From assembly GCA_032207245.1 (NCBI GenBank), contig CM063507.1:97433525-97497524 (forward strand): a stretch of 64,000 nt of DNA, given 5' to 3'. Within the stretch, counting starts at the first letter, position 1, and every line of letters starts with the position of its first letter. The stretch comes from Pardosa pseudoannulata. Taxonomy: Eukaryota; Arthropoda; Arachnida; Araneae; Lycosidae. The position numbers and the translations under genes are program-made. Below the pieces are notes generated by a model. It was given only the letters and a program-made list of their open reading frames with translations. It had not been told where the DNA came from and made no database searches. Below are positions 1-10,364 of the stretch, piece after piece.

Positions 1-115
1 ATATCAAATACACAGACATTATTATTATTATTATTAGCTTCAAAACTATTAGTTTTATCGCATGTCTATTATATAGAGAGTTTTAATTTATTTTATTTTA
101 GGATTAATATAAGAT

Positions 116-120
<5 letters not shown>

Positions 121-162
<42 letters not shown>
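121..162. repeat. (TA)n microsatellite
   Basis: About 42 bases of uninterrupted TA dinucleotide. It lies just before the point (about 165) where similarity to 27,490 begins, so it marks the left edge of duplicated unit A. The first 120 bases are AT-rich with a short ATT run at 20-36 and nothing else I can name. Confidence 0.95.
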
Positions 163-164
<2 letters not shown>

Positions 165-166
<2 letters not shown>

Positions 167-1555
167 ATTTAAATGTAGATTCATCTTAAATATTGAATTA
201 TGAATTTCTTATAGATATGATCTTTACAGATAAAACTTGTAAAAGTAGTTGTTTTTATCTACAACAGTTATAGTGGTAGAGGGGTATTTTATAATTACAA
301 AATTACATACTAGTTACATAATGGTAAATAAATTTTTCCATTTCTATGTTATTCCACAATTTTAAAATCTATCTGATATTAAGATTTAATTGATTAAATA
401 TATATCGTACAAGTGCCCTTTATTAACACTATTTTGAACTTATTACAAAAATGTAGGATAATTTATAAGCCAATGCCATAATATTTGGACCTAGAATCCA
501 TAATTTTGTCTACATATGTATATTTTTTTCAACTTTTAAATGCAGTAAAGCGTTTTTTAAGTTTTTTTTTTTTTTTTTTTGTAAAAAAGAAAAAATTATT
601 AATATAAAATTGTTTCTGGAAAGCCATTGTACCATTTCATTAAAATTTTTCATGGTAGATGAAGACTTTTTCTTATGGTTCATTTGACATTTAATAAGTT
701 TAAAAGGTTTTAATTCATACAAATTTCCTTCTTTGTAGAAGACTAAAATCTTAAAATATTCACAAGCTAGTATTGTGTTACACATACTTATACATATAAC
801 ATTTTTTCTTAGGAATATCAGGAGTTTTCAAAAATTGTTTGAAGACATTTGACATTTTAGTGAAAGAAAAGAACTATTGAATTATCCAAAGGAGTCATTC
901 AGATTCACTAGGGTGGCTTTAAGAGACAGGAATAATTGGGTGTCTATAATGATTCTCATGATTTATATGAATTGTTATAAACAAAAATTGTAGATACTTT
1001 TCACAAAAGTATTGCTTCATTAATGGTCTATACAGGAATGAAATTAATGTTTTATATTTTTGGAAAAACTTTCTTTTGTCTGCCTGTATAGCAAAGTTGA
1101 TAGGGTTCTTCCCTTCAAAATCTGAGCTAGTGGGTTTGATTCTACTGGTTCCATATATGTTCATAGTCATCCAGAATTGGCTTTAAACAGTAGATCCTTT
1201 TCCTGTAAACAGTAAAGCATACTGCTGCACCCAGACAAAAACAAGTAAATAAATTTATATCTGAATAAGCCTTTGCAAATCACAATTTTCGTTCTCCCAG
1301 AGATCGTGTGAAGACTCTTTGAAAAGACCAAAATTTTCAGTATCCTAAATCTGAATGAACATTGTATTAATTTGTAGCAATTATATACTTCTTAATTCCA
1401 GATAAGTGAAATCCTAACTTTTTCCATATCTTTAATATCAGGATCATAAATAATAAGATCAGTATTTCTAATGACAGGGATATTTTGTATTAACATAATA
1501 TTTAATACATATTCAGGATTGAGCTTCAATTAGTTTTTCCTTTCATCCAGATAAT
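165..1555 (+). repeat. Upstream block of zinc-finger unit A (segmental duplicate)
   Basis: This block is near-identical, apart from small indels, to 27,490-29,035. Its 480-1,000 portion onward also matches 59,985-61,010. Shared landmarks are the TGAATTTAAATGT start, the CACTATTTTGAACTTATTAC phrase near 430, and the CTAGTATTGTGTTACACATA phrase near 767. Short open frames here are AT-rich and differ by frameshifts between copies, so I do not treat them as genes. It is the 5' flank of the unit; no function is visible. Confidence 0.85.
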
Positions 1556-1559
1556 TTAT

Positions 1560-1975
1560 AATGGGTTGACTTAAAAATTGGGTTCCCCCTGCCAAGTGGC
1601 AATAAGGCACCAAGTATGGTAACCCAGACTGCTTTCTCCTCTCCTCGCCGTGTTATTTTTTAGGTTATGTTCATTTCAGAGCCTGCTCTTATGTAACTCT
1701 TTTGTTACGTTTTAATGCACCTAATTTCTATTGGTTCTGTGTTTAAATGCGCTTAATTTTTATTGGTTCTGTGGTTAACGGTACTTGTAACGAAACATTC
1801 AAACTGGTTAGACTCATTTTCGCCTGAGGATATTGTTTGATGCACTTCTGTATTGTTTTTGTGTGTGTGAATGAGGGGCTTATAAGTAATAAATATGAAT
1901 GTTCGGTGTGTAAGAATTATATGCATCTGGTCGAACGTACAGATTGACCCAATGGAAGTACACACAACAGCTAAA
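1560..1975 (+). promoter_or_regulatory. Candidate promoter plus exon 1 of zinc-finger gene A
   Basis: This is a less AT-rich island conserved with 29,040-29,433. It contains two ATTGG (inverted CCAAT) boxes in near-duplicate phrases around 1,731 and 1,760. An ATG near 1,951 opens a short frame reading MEVHTTAK that runs to AAA|GTAGGT at 1,973-1,981, a plausible splice donor. Unit B has the same arrangement (MEVHPTAK, donor at 29,434). Joined to the acceptor at 2,638 this frame would end after about 25 codons, so it would be a leader or upstream ORF rather than the finger frame. Promoter and exon status is inference from conservation and splice-like signals. Confidence 0.4.
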
Positions 1976-2034
1976 GTAGGTGCTTGTTGACAGATAAAAA
2001 ATTATTTATTTATCAGAATCATAATTTATCAAGA

Positions 2035-2125
2035 AGCAGACCTATTGAAATATGGAGTAATGTAAAGATTTCTAGGAAAGCCCAGGCCCACAACGTGCTC
2101 ACATGTCAATGTTGATGATGATGAT
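2035..2125 (+). pseudogene. Remnant of non-LTR reverse-transcriptase tail in unit A
   Basis: The stretch starting AGAAGCAGACCTATTG and ending in a GATGATGATG run is the last ~90 bases of a decayed retroelement ORF that is much longer in units B (30,250), C (40,230) and D (63,170). In unit A everything between the GTTGACAGATAAAAAA phrase at 1,987 and this point has been deleted relative to unit B, about 1.05 kb. A (TGATGA)n-type 3' tail is common for several non-LTR clades. Confidence 0.6.
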
Positions 2126-2638
2126 GCAATATCTTATTACAACTTTTATATAATTTCACAGTATATTATATTTACTATAATGTGTTCTTGTCTTAGTATA
2201 TGTATGTTATTAAGTAGGAAAGCTAAATGAAATGTTCTCCACATTTTGAATTATATCAGTTTTGACTACATCCCATTTTAGAACTTACGATGAAATTGAT
2301 TCTAGAGTCTACTTATAATTTGCATTATTTCAAAATAATAGTAAAAAATAAAAGTTTGCAGTTGTATGAAAATTAACTTAAATGTGCTGATTTCTATTGA
2401 AAAGTTGGTTAGAACTTTTTTAAAATTATATTTTAGTTTTAGTCTGTAAAGTCAGCATTTTGAAACCTCTGACTGCCTTTCATCTATCATAAAATAATAA
2501 TAAAACAGCATTATATCTCATCTTCAAAACAGTTACTTACCATTAAAGTTACAATAATTATCTAGCATTTTAAAACTTATTCTTTCCAGCCACATTTGTA
2601 GAAACTAAGCAGTAAAGTTTTTTTTTTTTCTTTTACAG
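2126..2638 (+). other. Putative intron end with conserved splice acceptor (unit A)
   Basis: AT-rich sequence shared with units B and C. It ends in a long T/C tract and TTTTACAG at 2,631-2,638. The same acceptor occurs at 31,144 and 41,113, each followed by GTTACATTC(A/C)TTTTAGAC. Conservation of the tract and acceptor in three copies is the main evidence that the finger exon is spliced. Confidence 0.5.
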
Positions 2639-2995
2639 GTTACATTCATTTTAGACTGTTTCTCTGCAATTAGTACTGGAAGGTGCAACTGAATACTGAA
2701 TTTATTTCTGTGTGCAAAGGACTTGTACTTCTTGAAGAAATATTTACATTAGTAAAAAATTATTGAGAAATAGATAGAATTCTGATATATGTTTTAAAAA
2801 CATTTTTTTTTATATGGCGGCTGTATTATAATCTGTTAAACTGTTGTAAAAATAAAAACTGTTATAAAAATAAAAAATGTAACATAATGACTCAATTAAT
2901 AATCAGAGGCTTATGCATTGTTTAGGTGTAATTTATAGGAAAAAACCTTCATAATAAATACGAAACACTTATTGAAAATCTTATTTGTTGTTGAT
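2639..2995 (+). other. 5' untranslated part of the finger exon, gene A
   Basis: This is the sequence between the conserved acceptor and the ATG at 2,996. It is shorter than in units B and C, which carry about 100 more bases around the ATATGG(T/C)GGCT phrase. Several stops in all frames show it is not coding. Confidence 0.4.
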
Positions 2996-4774
2996 ATGGA
3001 TAACAGTGATTTAAACCATTTTATTTTATTAGATTCAAAGGAAAGTCCTTTTGCACGTAATATTTGTCACAAATCATTTTCTTCAAAATATCAGTTAGAT
3101 ACGCATTTGTGTTCAAATGTTCCAAAAAAAACATTTGTTTGTGATGTATGTAAAAAAGGGTTTTCTGGGAGTTCTCAATTAATAAAACATGTTCGCTCCC
3201 ATGCTGGTGACAAACTATTTTCTTGTGATGTGTGTAAAACAGAATTTTCTCTTCATTCACATTTGAAAAAACACCTTTGTTCCCATACTGGTGAGAAACC
3301 ATTCTCTAGTGATATATGTAATAAAGCATTTACTGTGAATTCGAATTTTGAGAAAGATCATTCTCAGTCATGTGAGAAACCATATTCTTGTGCTGTATGT
3401 AAGAAAGCATTTTCTGAGAAATCTACCTTGATGAGACACCTTCGTTCCCATACTGGTGAGAAACCATTTTCTAGTGATATATGTAATAAAGCATTTACTG
3501 AGAATTTGAATTTTGAGAAAGATCTTCATTCTCAGTCAGGTTGGAAACCATATTCTTGTGATGTATGTAAGAAAGCATTTTCTGTGAAATCTGCCTTGAT
3601 GATACACTTTCGTTCCCATACTGGTGAGAAACCATATTCTTGTGATGTATGTAAGAAAGCATTTTCTGTGAAATCTTCCTTGATGAAACACCTTCGTTTC
3701 CATACTGGTGAGAAACCATTTTCTTGTGATATATGTAAGAAAGCATTTTCTGACAAATCTAAATTGATGACACACCTTCTTTCCCATACTGGTGAGAAAC
3801 CATATTCTTGTAATGTATGTCAGAAAGCATATCCTCTGAAATCTACCTTGATGAAACACGTTCGTTCTCATACTGGTGAAAAGCCATATTCTTGTGATGT
3901 ATGTAAGAAAGCATTTTCAGTGAAATCTGCCTTGATGATACACTTTCGTTCCCATACTGGTGAGAAACCATATTCTTGTGATGTATGTAAGAAAGCATTT
4001 TCTGAGAAATCTCACTTGATGACACATATTCGTTCTCATACTGGTGAGAAACCATTTTCTTGTGATGTTTGTAAGAAAGCATTTTCCGAGAAATCTACCT
4101 TAATAAAACACCTTCGTTCTCATACTGGTGAGAAACCATTTTCTTGTGCTGTGTGTAAAAAAGCATTTTCTCAGAATTCACACTTGAAAAGACACCTTCG
4201 TTCCCATACTGGTGAGAAACCATTTTCTTGTGATGTATGTAAGAAAGCATTTTCTTTTAAATCTTGCTTGTTGAGACACATTTGTTCCCATACTGGTGAG
4301 AAACCTTTTTGTTGTGATGTGTGTAAAAAAGAATTTTCTCAGAATTCACAATTGAAAAGACACCTTCGTTCCCATACTGGTGAGAAACCATTTTCTTGTG
4401 ATGTATGTAAGAAACCATTTTCTGAGAAATTTCACTTGATGGCACACATTCGTTCCCATACTGGTGAGAAACCATATTCTTGTGATGTATGTAAGAAAGC
4501 ATTTTCTGAGAAATCTACCTTGATGAGACACCTTCGTTCCCATACTGGTGAGAAACCATTTTCTTGCGATGTGTGTAAAAATGAATTTTCTCAGAATTCA
4601 CACTTGAAAGCACACCTTTGTTCCAATACTGGTGAGAAACCATTTTCTAGTGATATATGTAATAAAGCACTGACTGAGAATTCGAATTTTGATAAAGATC
4701 TTCATTCTCAGTCTGGTGAGAAACCAATTTCTTGCAGTGTATTTAACAAAGCCTCTTCTAAAAATACTTCTTGA
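2996..4774 (+). CDS. C2H2 zinc-finger array protein A
   Basis: Predicted nuclear DNA-binding protein of 592 residues. The start is placed at ATG 2,996 (MDNSDLNHF), because the frame upstream has no ATG and the same MDNSD leader occurs in gene B. After a leader of about 20 residues comes a degenerate finger (no first Cys), then about 15 canonical fingers (C-x2-C-x12-H-x3-H) joined by TGEKP(F/Y) linkers. Pseudo-fingers of the SSDICNKAFT type occur three times, the last just before the end. The penultimate finger has its last His changed to Asn (LCSNTGEKPF). The array ends in a decaying SCSVF module and TGA. No KRAB, BTB, SCAN or ZAD domain is visible. C2H2 arrays usually bind DNA; target and role cannot be read from sequence. 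Antisense open frames are shadows of the repeat. Confidence 0.85.
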   Translation: MDNSDLNHFILLDSKESPFARNICHKSFSSKYQLDTHLCSNVPKKTFVCDVCKKGFSGSSQLIKHVRSHAGDKLFSCDVCKTEFSLHSHLKKHLCSHTGEKPFSSDICNKAFTVNSNFEKDHSQSCEKPYSCAVCKKAFSEKSTLMRHLRSHTGEKPFSSDICNKAFTENLNFEKDLHSQSGWKPYSCDVCKKAFSVKSALMIHFRSHTGEKPYSCDVCKKAFSVKSSLMKHLRFHTGEKPFSCDICKKAFSDKSKLMTHLLSHTGEKPYSCNVCQKAYPLKSTLMKHVRSHTGEKPYSCDVCKKAFSVKSALMIHFRSHTGEKPYSCDVCKKAFSEKSHLMTHIRSHTGEKPFSCDVCKKAFSEKSTLIKHLRSHTGEKPFSCAVCKKAFSQNSHLKRHLRSHTGEKPFSCDVCKKAFSFKSCLLRHICSHTGEKPFCCDVCKKEFSQNSQLKRHLRSHTGEKPFSCDVCKKPFSEKFHLMAHIRSHTGEKPYSCDVCKKAFSEKSTLMRHLRSHTGEKPFSCDVCKNEFSQNSHLKAHLCSNTGEKPFSSDICNKALTENSNFDKDLHSQSGEKPISCSVFNKASSKNTS

Positions 4775-5245
4775 AATGTTCATATTTGTTTCTATAATGG
4801 TCACAAACTGTTTTTTTTTGTGATGTTGTTAGAAAGCATCTTTATCTCATATTGGCGAGAAACTATTTTCTTGTGATGTATATAAGAAGGCATTTTTGCA
4901 GAGCTCTGTGTTAAAATACATTTTCTTTCCCATACTGGTTTACAAACTGTTTTCTTTTTAATATATGTCATAAAGTATTTTCTTACAGTTACAACTGGAA
5001 AAAACATCTTCATACCCAACCTAGGAAGAAACAATTTTCTTTTGTGTATGGAATAAACATTTGCTAAAAAATACACAAGTTCATATTTGTATTCACAGTT
5101 AGTTAAAATCCTTTGCCGGAATATATTTATGAAATCATTTTTGGAAAAAGTTCAGTATAAAAGCATGATAATCGAACAGTTGCCTGTAGCGTTAAAAATG
5201 GTTAGTAAAAATATTTTTCACACTGGTCAGCATTTTTTTATTCTA
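4775..5245 (+). pseudogene. Fossil zinc-finger modules 3' of gene A
   Basis: Past the stop, broken finger modules are still readable across frames: a CDV...KAFLQSSVLK-like module near 4,870-4,910 and an ICHKVFSYSYNWKKHLHTQ-like module near 4,965-5,020. The same fossils follow genes B (33,610-33,960) and C (44,930-45,210), so the array ended this way before the units duplicated. AATAAA at 5,052-5,057 could serve as a polyadenylation signal, but it is not conserved in unit B. Unit A similarity stops at about 5,246. Confidence 0.65.
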
Positions 5246-6239
5246 GTATAGCTCTCTCTTACAAGTTGAATACTTTCCATTTGTAATTTGATCTCTTGAT
5301 TGTCCAATATTTTAAATAACTATTTTAAAAAATGCACATTATGCATGTAATTATTTATATTTAATTTTTTTCAGTTAAATGAAGGGAAAAACCAAAATGA
5401 GTAAATAAATTTATATCAAATACAATGCAATAAATATTGATAACATTTTTAATTTTAAATATTTTAAGACAAAATACTGAAAGTATATTTGAAACAAATT
5501 TAATGGGAAAAATCATACAAAGTTTACTATTTTTATTTACAGACATTACTAACTTCATGTGAACTGAGGATGGACTTTCCATTATGTTACAAGACTAATA
5601 GATATATTTCAGATAATAATAATTCTACAATTTTGGGAGTTTATTTATTAAATTATCAGGGAGATATTCCTTTCTTAATTTGGAGATCTGCTGCAGTGTT
5701 CTCTCAAATAAGTGCATCGTGTACATTTTCAAAGAACTTTTTATTTGTTGCTAAAATCAGAATCAACAATATTTATAACAAAATATGTATTTTAAAGTTT
5801 ACAATATTTTTTACTTAACAAAGCTAACCATAAAACCTACTTAATGTAAATTTATTAATTGTTGCAGAAATCTGTTATTAAGTAAAAATAATTTAACTGG
5901 ATAAAAATCAAAATAAAGATATATATTATCTATTGCGCATTCAGTCAGGTGAATCCTTTTCAATTCATGTAAGATTTTGGATAATTACCTGATAATAGGG
6001 CAGAAACTACAGACAAGTATGCAATCTACAGCAAAAATTACATCTGGAAACCTCGGTCTTTATTTTTGTTTTCATTGAAGTTTCTGATGATGATGTAAAA
6101 TCCTAACATAGTTTTGACACTATAAAAAAAGATTACTAATAATAAAGAAATTAAATAATTTTCTGGGTTTATTATATTTACAAAAAAAAAAAAAAAAAAA
6201 AAAATGCAAGTGGCAAAATGATTTAAACGTTTATATTAT

Positions 6240-6346
6240 ATGATAATTTACACACAGTAAAATGTGCTTTGAAGATTCATATAAAACAAATATCTATTAG
6301 ACTTTCATTAGAAAACTAAAATAATTCATGTGTAAATGTACATATA

Positions 6347-6422
<76 letters not shown>

Positions 6423-6860
6423 TTATGTGAGTAAACATCAGATTTAGGCATTTGGCTCTTACAGTGTTTCATATGTTACACCTGATGACTGACCACTGGC
6501 TCATTCGTGAAATGCATTTTTATTACTCCTTTACTACTGATGGTTGGTAATTACCAGTAGTAAAAAATCCAAAGCTATTAATATATGGTAATGTAAAAAG
6601 AAAATAAAATGTGTATTATGTTTCAAATAAAACAAACGTTGATGAAACTTTCATTAGCAAGCTAAAATTAATTCATCTGCATATATATATATGCACACAC
6701 TTATGTGTGATTAAATATCTGACTTAGGCATGTGACACTTACTGTGCTGTTTCATATAATACATATGATGACTGACCATTGACTTATTCATAAAAATCCA
6801 TCCTTTTCTACTAATCAGTAACTACTAGTACTTTGAAAGAATTCAGAGCATTTTATACAT
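6240..6860. repeat. Two diverged ~300-370 bp tandem units
   Basis: The unit runs: AAACAAATATCTATTAG or similar, CTTTCATTAG, AATTCATNTG, a TA/CA run, a TTAGGCATNTG phrase, GTGTTTCATAT, TGATGACTGACCA. It occurs at about 6,280-6,600 and again at about 6,630-6,860. A third partial start appears at 7,345-7,400. The same order is seen at 54,020-54,600. Confidence 0.7.
6351..6422. repeat. (TA)n microsatellite
   Basis: About 70 bases of pure TA inside duplicate copy 1. The equivalent place in copy 2 (54,105-54,160) is a mixed TA/TG repeat, so this locus has mutated since duplication. Confidence 0.95.
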
Positions 6861-6865
6861 GATAA

Positions 6866-7320
6866 TGTCAAAGATGGTGCTACGATGACGCTTGCTACTC
6901 CTCTTCAAGGTAGCATTCCTATCAATTCTCCACTTCACCCTTCCTTATCATTTTAAACTTTCTCCTTTAATTTTTATCTATTTAATTTGATTAAAAAATT
7001 TAAAATAAAAAATCCCAAAAAAAATTAAATATTTTATAAAAATTGATATTTGCTTCAGCTTAGGAAATTCTCTAATCATTTTTTAAAAATTCCTATTTTT
7101 TTTAAATTCCTTTAATACTTTATCCACTTTACTATTTTTATATTGTTATCAAGGACCATATTGTTTTTACACCTTTATGTTATTTATTAACTTAAAAACT
7201 TGTTTAACCTTTAATGTAATTGGCAAATCCTAATGCTCACTCTGAATGAATATAATCACCTTCATTACGGGTTATATAGCTTAGAGCTAAGGAGTCTCGA
7301 AAAACTTCAACTAGAGGCAA
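6866..7320 (+). mobile_element. 5'-truncated Jockey-like retroelement, 3' UTR only (copy 1)
   Basis: Opens with GATGGTGCTACGATGACGCT and TGCTACTCC, the same phrase that follows the ORF2 stop of the Jockey-like element at 59,456. It keeps the order of later blocks: a TTATCATT phrase, AAAATTTTATAAAA, then TGTTATCAAGGA. No coding sequence remains. The same truncated insertion is present at 54,612-55,075, so it predates the segmental duplication. Confidence 0.65.
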
Positions 7321-7817
7321 ACTGAAAGATAATTTGAAGAGTCAGTTAAAGCAAATATCTTTTAAACTTTGATTAGAAAGTTAAATTCATATGCACATTT
7401 CATATTTGTGGTATCCAACCAAGGTTTTTTTTAAGCGTTGTTGATACCTATAATGCCTCATTAGTAAAAATGATAAGATATGTTATATATAAATATATAA
7501 AAAATTGCAGCAATTTCTCAAAATTTTTGAGTCATTAAATATTATTTTACGCTTGTTAGAATCCTGGTATGCAATTTCTTAGAAATGGGAGTAAAAAGTA
7601 AATATCTCCTTTTACTTTGTCCTCAAAGTAATAAACATCTCCTTTCTATTAAAGTGCTAAGTTCTAAAATACATTTCTGCCACATATACTAATAAAATAT
7701 TTTAGTAAGCTGGAAACACTATTAAATATAATGCTGCTTTACATTAGTTAACTCTTTGGAGGTATGACGGCATTGAATGCGTCCCACCTTTTAATGTGTA
7801 AATATGCATGGAGGAAA

Positions 7818-7853
<36 letters not shown>

Positions 7854-8790
7854 TTACCACCACGAAATATAACAATTTCCAGTGCAAGTAACTTTATATT
7901 TAGTCCAACTTAAGTAAAGTAATGTGTAATACCAATCTAATTTTATAAAAGAGTTTGTTTCTGTTAGTACGAAGTACCTCAAAAGGTTAAGACAGTAATA
8001 AGTTTTGAGCCCAATAATCCCAATTTTAATGGCCGTCAAGATTTTAAAGTCTATATAAGTTTTGTTTAAACTTTTACAACTGTTACATTGTTCATAAAAA
8101 TGTAACTGAACCATTAGTTTTTCCAATGCTTCTAACTTTTCTGTCTTAAATGAAAACAAATAGCACCTCATTATAAGAAAATTCACCGACTTAATAAATG
8201 GGTGTGATTGCAACATGTGAAGTGTTTGTCAACACACCCAAGTACAGCTTTCATTATAATGAGGAAACGACAAGAGAAAAGTTAGCATGGCGTAATTAAG
8301 GCGTTACAGGTGATTTACATGACACATTCGAGTCGAATACGAAGGCTCATCACTATTCCGCATTGCTGAAATTACAATAATCTATTCTAAACGTTGATCA
8401 ACGCAGTCAGAGAAGAACCAAATTATAGTCTAGGAGTAGTGCTGAAATGTTTAAATTCCCATATTCCCTATCTCTGTACCACATGAGATGCAATTGTAGT
8501 TGTTGTGGGAGGGGTATAGTTGAAATGCAGTACCCATATTTTCATAGATTTGACGTATGTCTGAAGCTTAGTACTGTTTATTAAGTTATCTTAAGCATGT
8601 GTGTTAATTTACTTATTTTTATGTATCTTATGTTCTCTTATGTTAATGTATTTTATGTTCATGACATTTATATTAATGCATGCTATTCTTAGTAATATAG
8701 AATGTTTTTACCATTTTATTATAATTCAAATTTAAAATTTCAAAGAAGACTTTTCTAGATGTTCAGGAAATAAGTTCCTATGAATGTATA
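7321..8790. other. Unassigned AT-rich interval with (ATT)n
   Basis: Contains a clean (ATT)n run at 7,818-7,853. A 120-codon minus-strand open frame (8,216-7,854) resembles nothing I recognise and ends in the microsatellite. A somewhat more GC-balanced patch lies at 8,220-8,540. I see no convincing gene. Confidence 0.5.
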
Positions 8791-8796
8791 TTATAT

Positions 8797-8904
8797 AGGT
8801 TTGGAATGCTACAGTCTACCAATTTGCTAGACAAGGACTAATGAGAACAGTACCTAATGCTTAAAATGGATTCAGAATGTTTATAAACATCCATGCCGGT
8901 ATGG
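8797..8904 (-). mobile_element. tRNA-derived SINE fragment (old copy)
   Basis: Reads GGTTTGGAATGCTACAGTCT, then a CTAATGAGA phrase, then ACATCCATGCCGG. This is the reverse complement of the body of the intact SINE at 63,457-63,635, starting from its CCAAACC tail. It is diverged and lacks the tRNA-like head. Confidence 0.75.
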
Positions 8905-10235
8905 TAAGTATAATTTACTCAGTGAAATTCTAATTTTATAAGGTCATCTTGAGTAACATATAAATTTGTTTTCTTAAGTTAAACTATGCTGACATTTTCT
9001 TCGTGGTTATACTTTATGATTGGCTAGGTAGCATTTTTATTGTACTATAAAATGTTAAAATTGTACAATATACTTTGAGTAATTACAATGTTCATAAATG
9101 TTCAATGTTACATATATACTGCATAACGTTCAAATGCTTTGGATTTACTTCAAAGTTTATAAATCGTGTACACCAGCATTTGTACATACCAAAACTTAAT
9201 ATGTATTGGGTAAACAGTATTGTCATTTTTCACTGTTTTTATTGTTTTATATTTACACTAAAAATGTGTTTTCAATAAAGTACAGGTTTTTTGCTTTTAA
9301 ATGGTTTTTTGTATACTAAAAATTCATAGATGTAATAAAACCTTGTTGTTTTTCCCTTTTGAAAATTATATTTTTATCTAGATGGTAAAGAATTTTGTTA
9401 CTGCAAAAAACTACAGTTTTCTTTCATTTTTGGATGTTAGTATCTTTAATATAAGTTAGTAAATTTTGGTTCTGGTTAAACTTACAAGCTGATATAAAGA
9501 GAACATATAAGATAAAAACACATACAATCCCATGTCAAGATAAATTTTATTTAAGCTAATTGACAATTTGTGGAGATAAATTTATTGGAGCAGTACGTGT
9601 TGCTACAGCATGACTAGCATTTTTAATGAAGGAAATTGGTATATTTCTTAAAATAGTTGCTTAGTTGGAACTATTACTATTAAAAAATTTCTCATTTTTT
9701 TATGTTTATAGTTTCGCCACATTAAATTGGGGGAGTTTGAGTAAATATTTGGTGCAATCAAGTATGCATACTGTATCATTACATTTACCGATTTTAAAAC
9801 ATTTGGGTAAAGAATTCCTGGTTTGGGAACTTAATTAAAATATGTTTGAATCTACTTGAGAAGATTGTCAACCAACTATCTATTATTCTTGATAAAGTGC
9901 TTGAGCTGATGTTACAATGTAATGATATCTTTATTTTCTAACCATAATCTTAATTTCATTAACACTATTAGTAGCTATGTATTTTTATCGGATTTGAAAA
10001 TACCTTCTATATATTCTTCGCATATTGATAAAATCCAATTAAATGTATTAATATTAATTATGCTTTTGCATTCATTAAAATTTTAAGTGTGAGATTTTAT
10101 CCTCAAACTTCAGTTTCAGGCAACTAAATTAAAAAATAAATTATTAAAAAGAAAACTTCTATATCTCATAGTTTAATTCATGTACTAGTTAATCTCACCT
10201 GTTTTCTTCTTTCAAAATGTACATTTCTGGTAATT
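8905..10235. other. Unassigned AT-rich interval
   Basis: Low-complexity AT-rich sequence with scattered stops in all frames. AATAAA at 9,274 follows a short open frame, but there is no upstream coding evidence. I see no gene here. Confidence 0.5.
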
Positions 10236-10298
10236 CCCCCTTTTTTTTTCTTTTCTTTCTTTCTTTTTCTTTCTTTTTCCTTTTTTTTTTTTTTTTTG

Positions 10299-10328
<30 letters not shown>
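10236..10328. repeat. Long pyrimidine/poly-T tract
   Basis: About 90 bases of CT-rich then nearly pure T sequence, interrupted by one G and a few C. Homopolymers this long are error-prone in sequencing. It lies just upstream of a candidate splice acceptor at 10,361-10,364. Confidence 0.9.
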
Positions 10329-10332
<4 letters not shown>

Positions 10333-10364
10333 TTTTGTTCCTCAAGGTTTTTTTTTTTTTTCAG

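Larger units (their letters stand above)
5247..7320. repeat. 2.07 kb segmental duplicate, copy 1
   Basis: Matches 53,045-55,075 in direct orientation, starting at CTCTCTTACAAGTTGAATAC and ending in the ACAACTAGAGGCAAA-like phrase. Small indels not divisible by three run through the open frame at about 5,570-5,818 and its counterpart at 53,351-53,672, so neither is kept as a gene even though a TTTATTTACAG acceptor-like site precedes both. Inside are a 23-base A run (6,181-6,203), a TA repeat and an internal ~370-bp tandem repeat. Confidence 0.85.

Noticed and set aside
2972..2995. Start of zinc-finger gene A upstream of ATG 2,996
   Set aside because: The upstream extension begins with TTG, not ATG; the MDNSD start is shared with gene B.
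2972..4750. Regularly spaced ~84-bp repeats as a CRISPR-like array
   Set aside because: The period equals 28 codons and translates to C2H2 fingers in one frame; the organism is a eukaryote.
3021..4804. Many minus-strand open frames across zinc-finger array A (HHKKMVSHQYGNE-like repeats)
   Set aside because: They are antisense shadows of the TGEKPF finger repeat and recur at arrays B and C with the same period; no independent coding signal.
5570..5818. Small protein gene duplicated at 53,307-53,672
   Set aside because: Indels between the two copies are not multiples of three and change the frame; composition is that of AT-rich non-coding sequence.
7854..8216. 120-codon minus-strand ORF
   Set aside because: No recognisable motif, ends in an ATT microsatellite, and has no duplicate or splice evidence.
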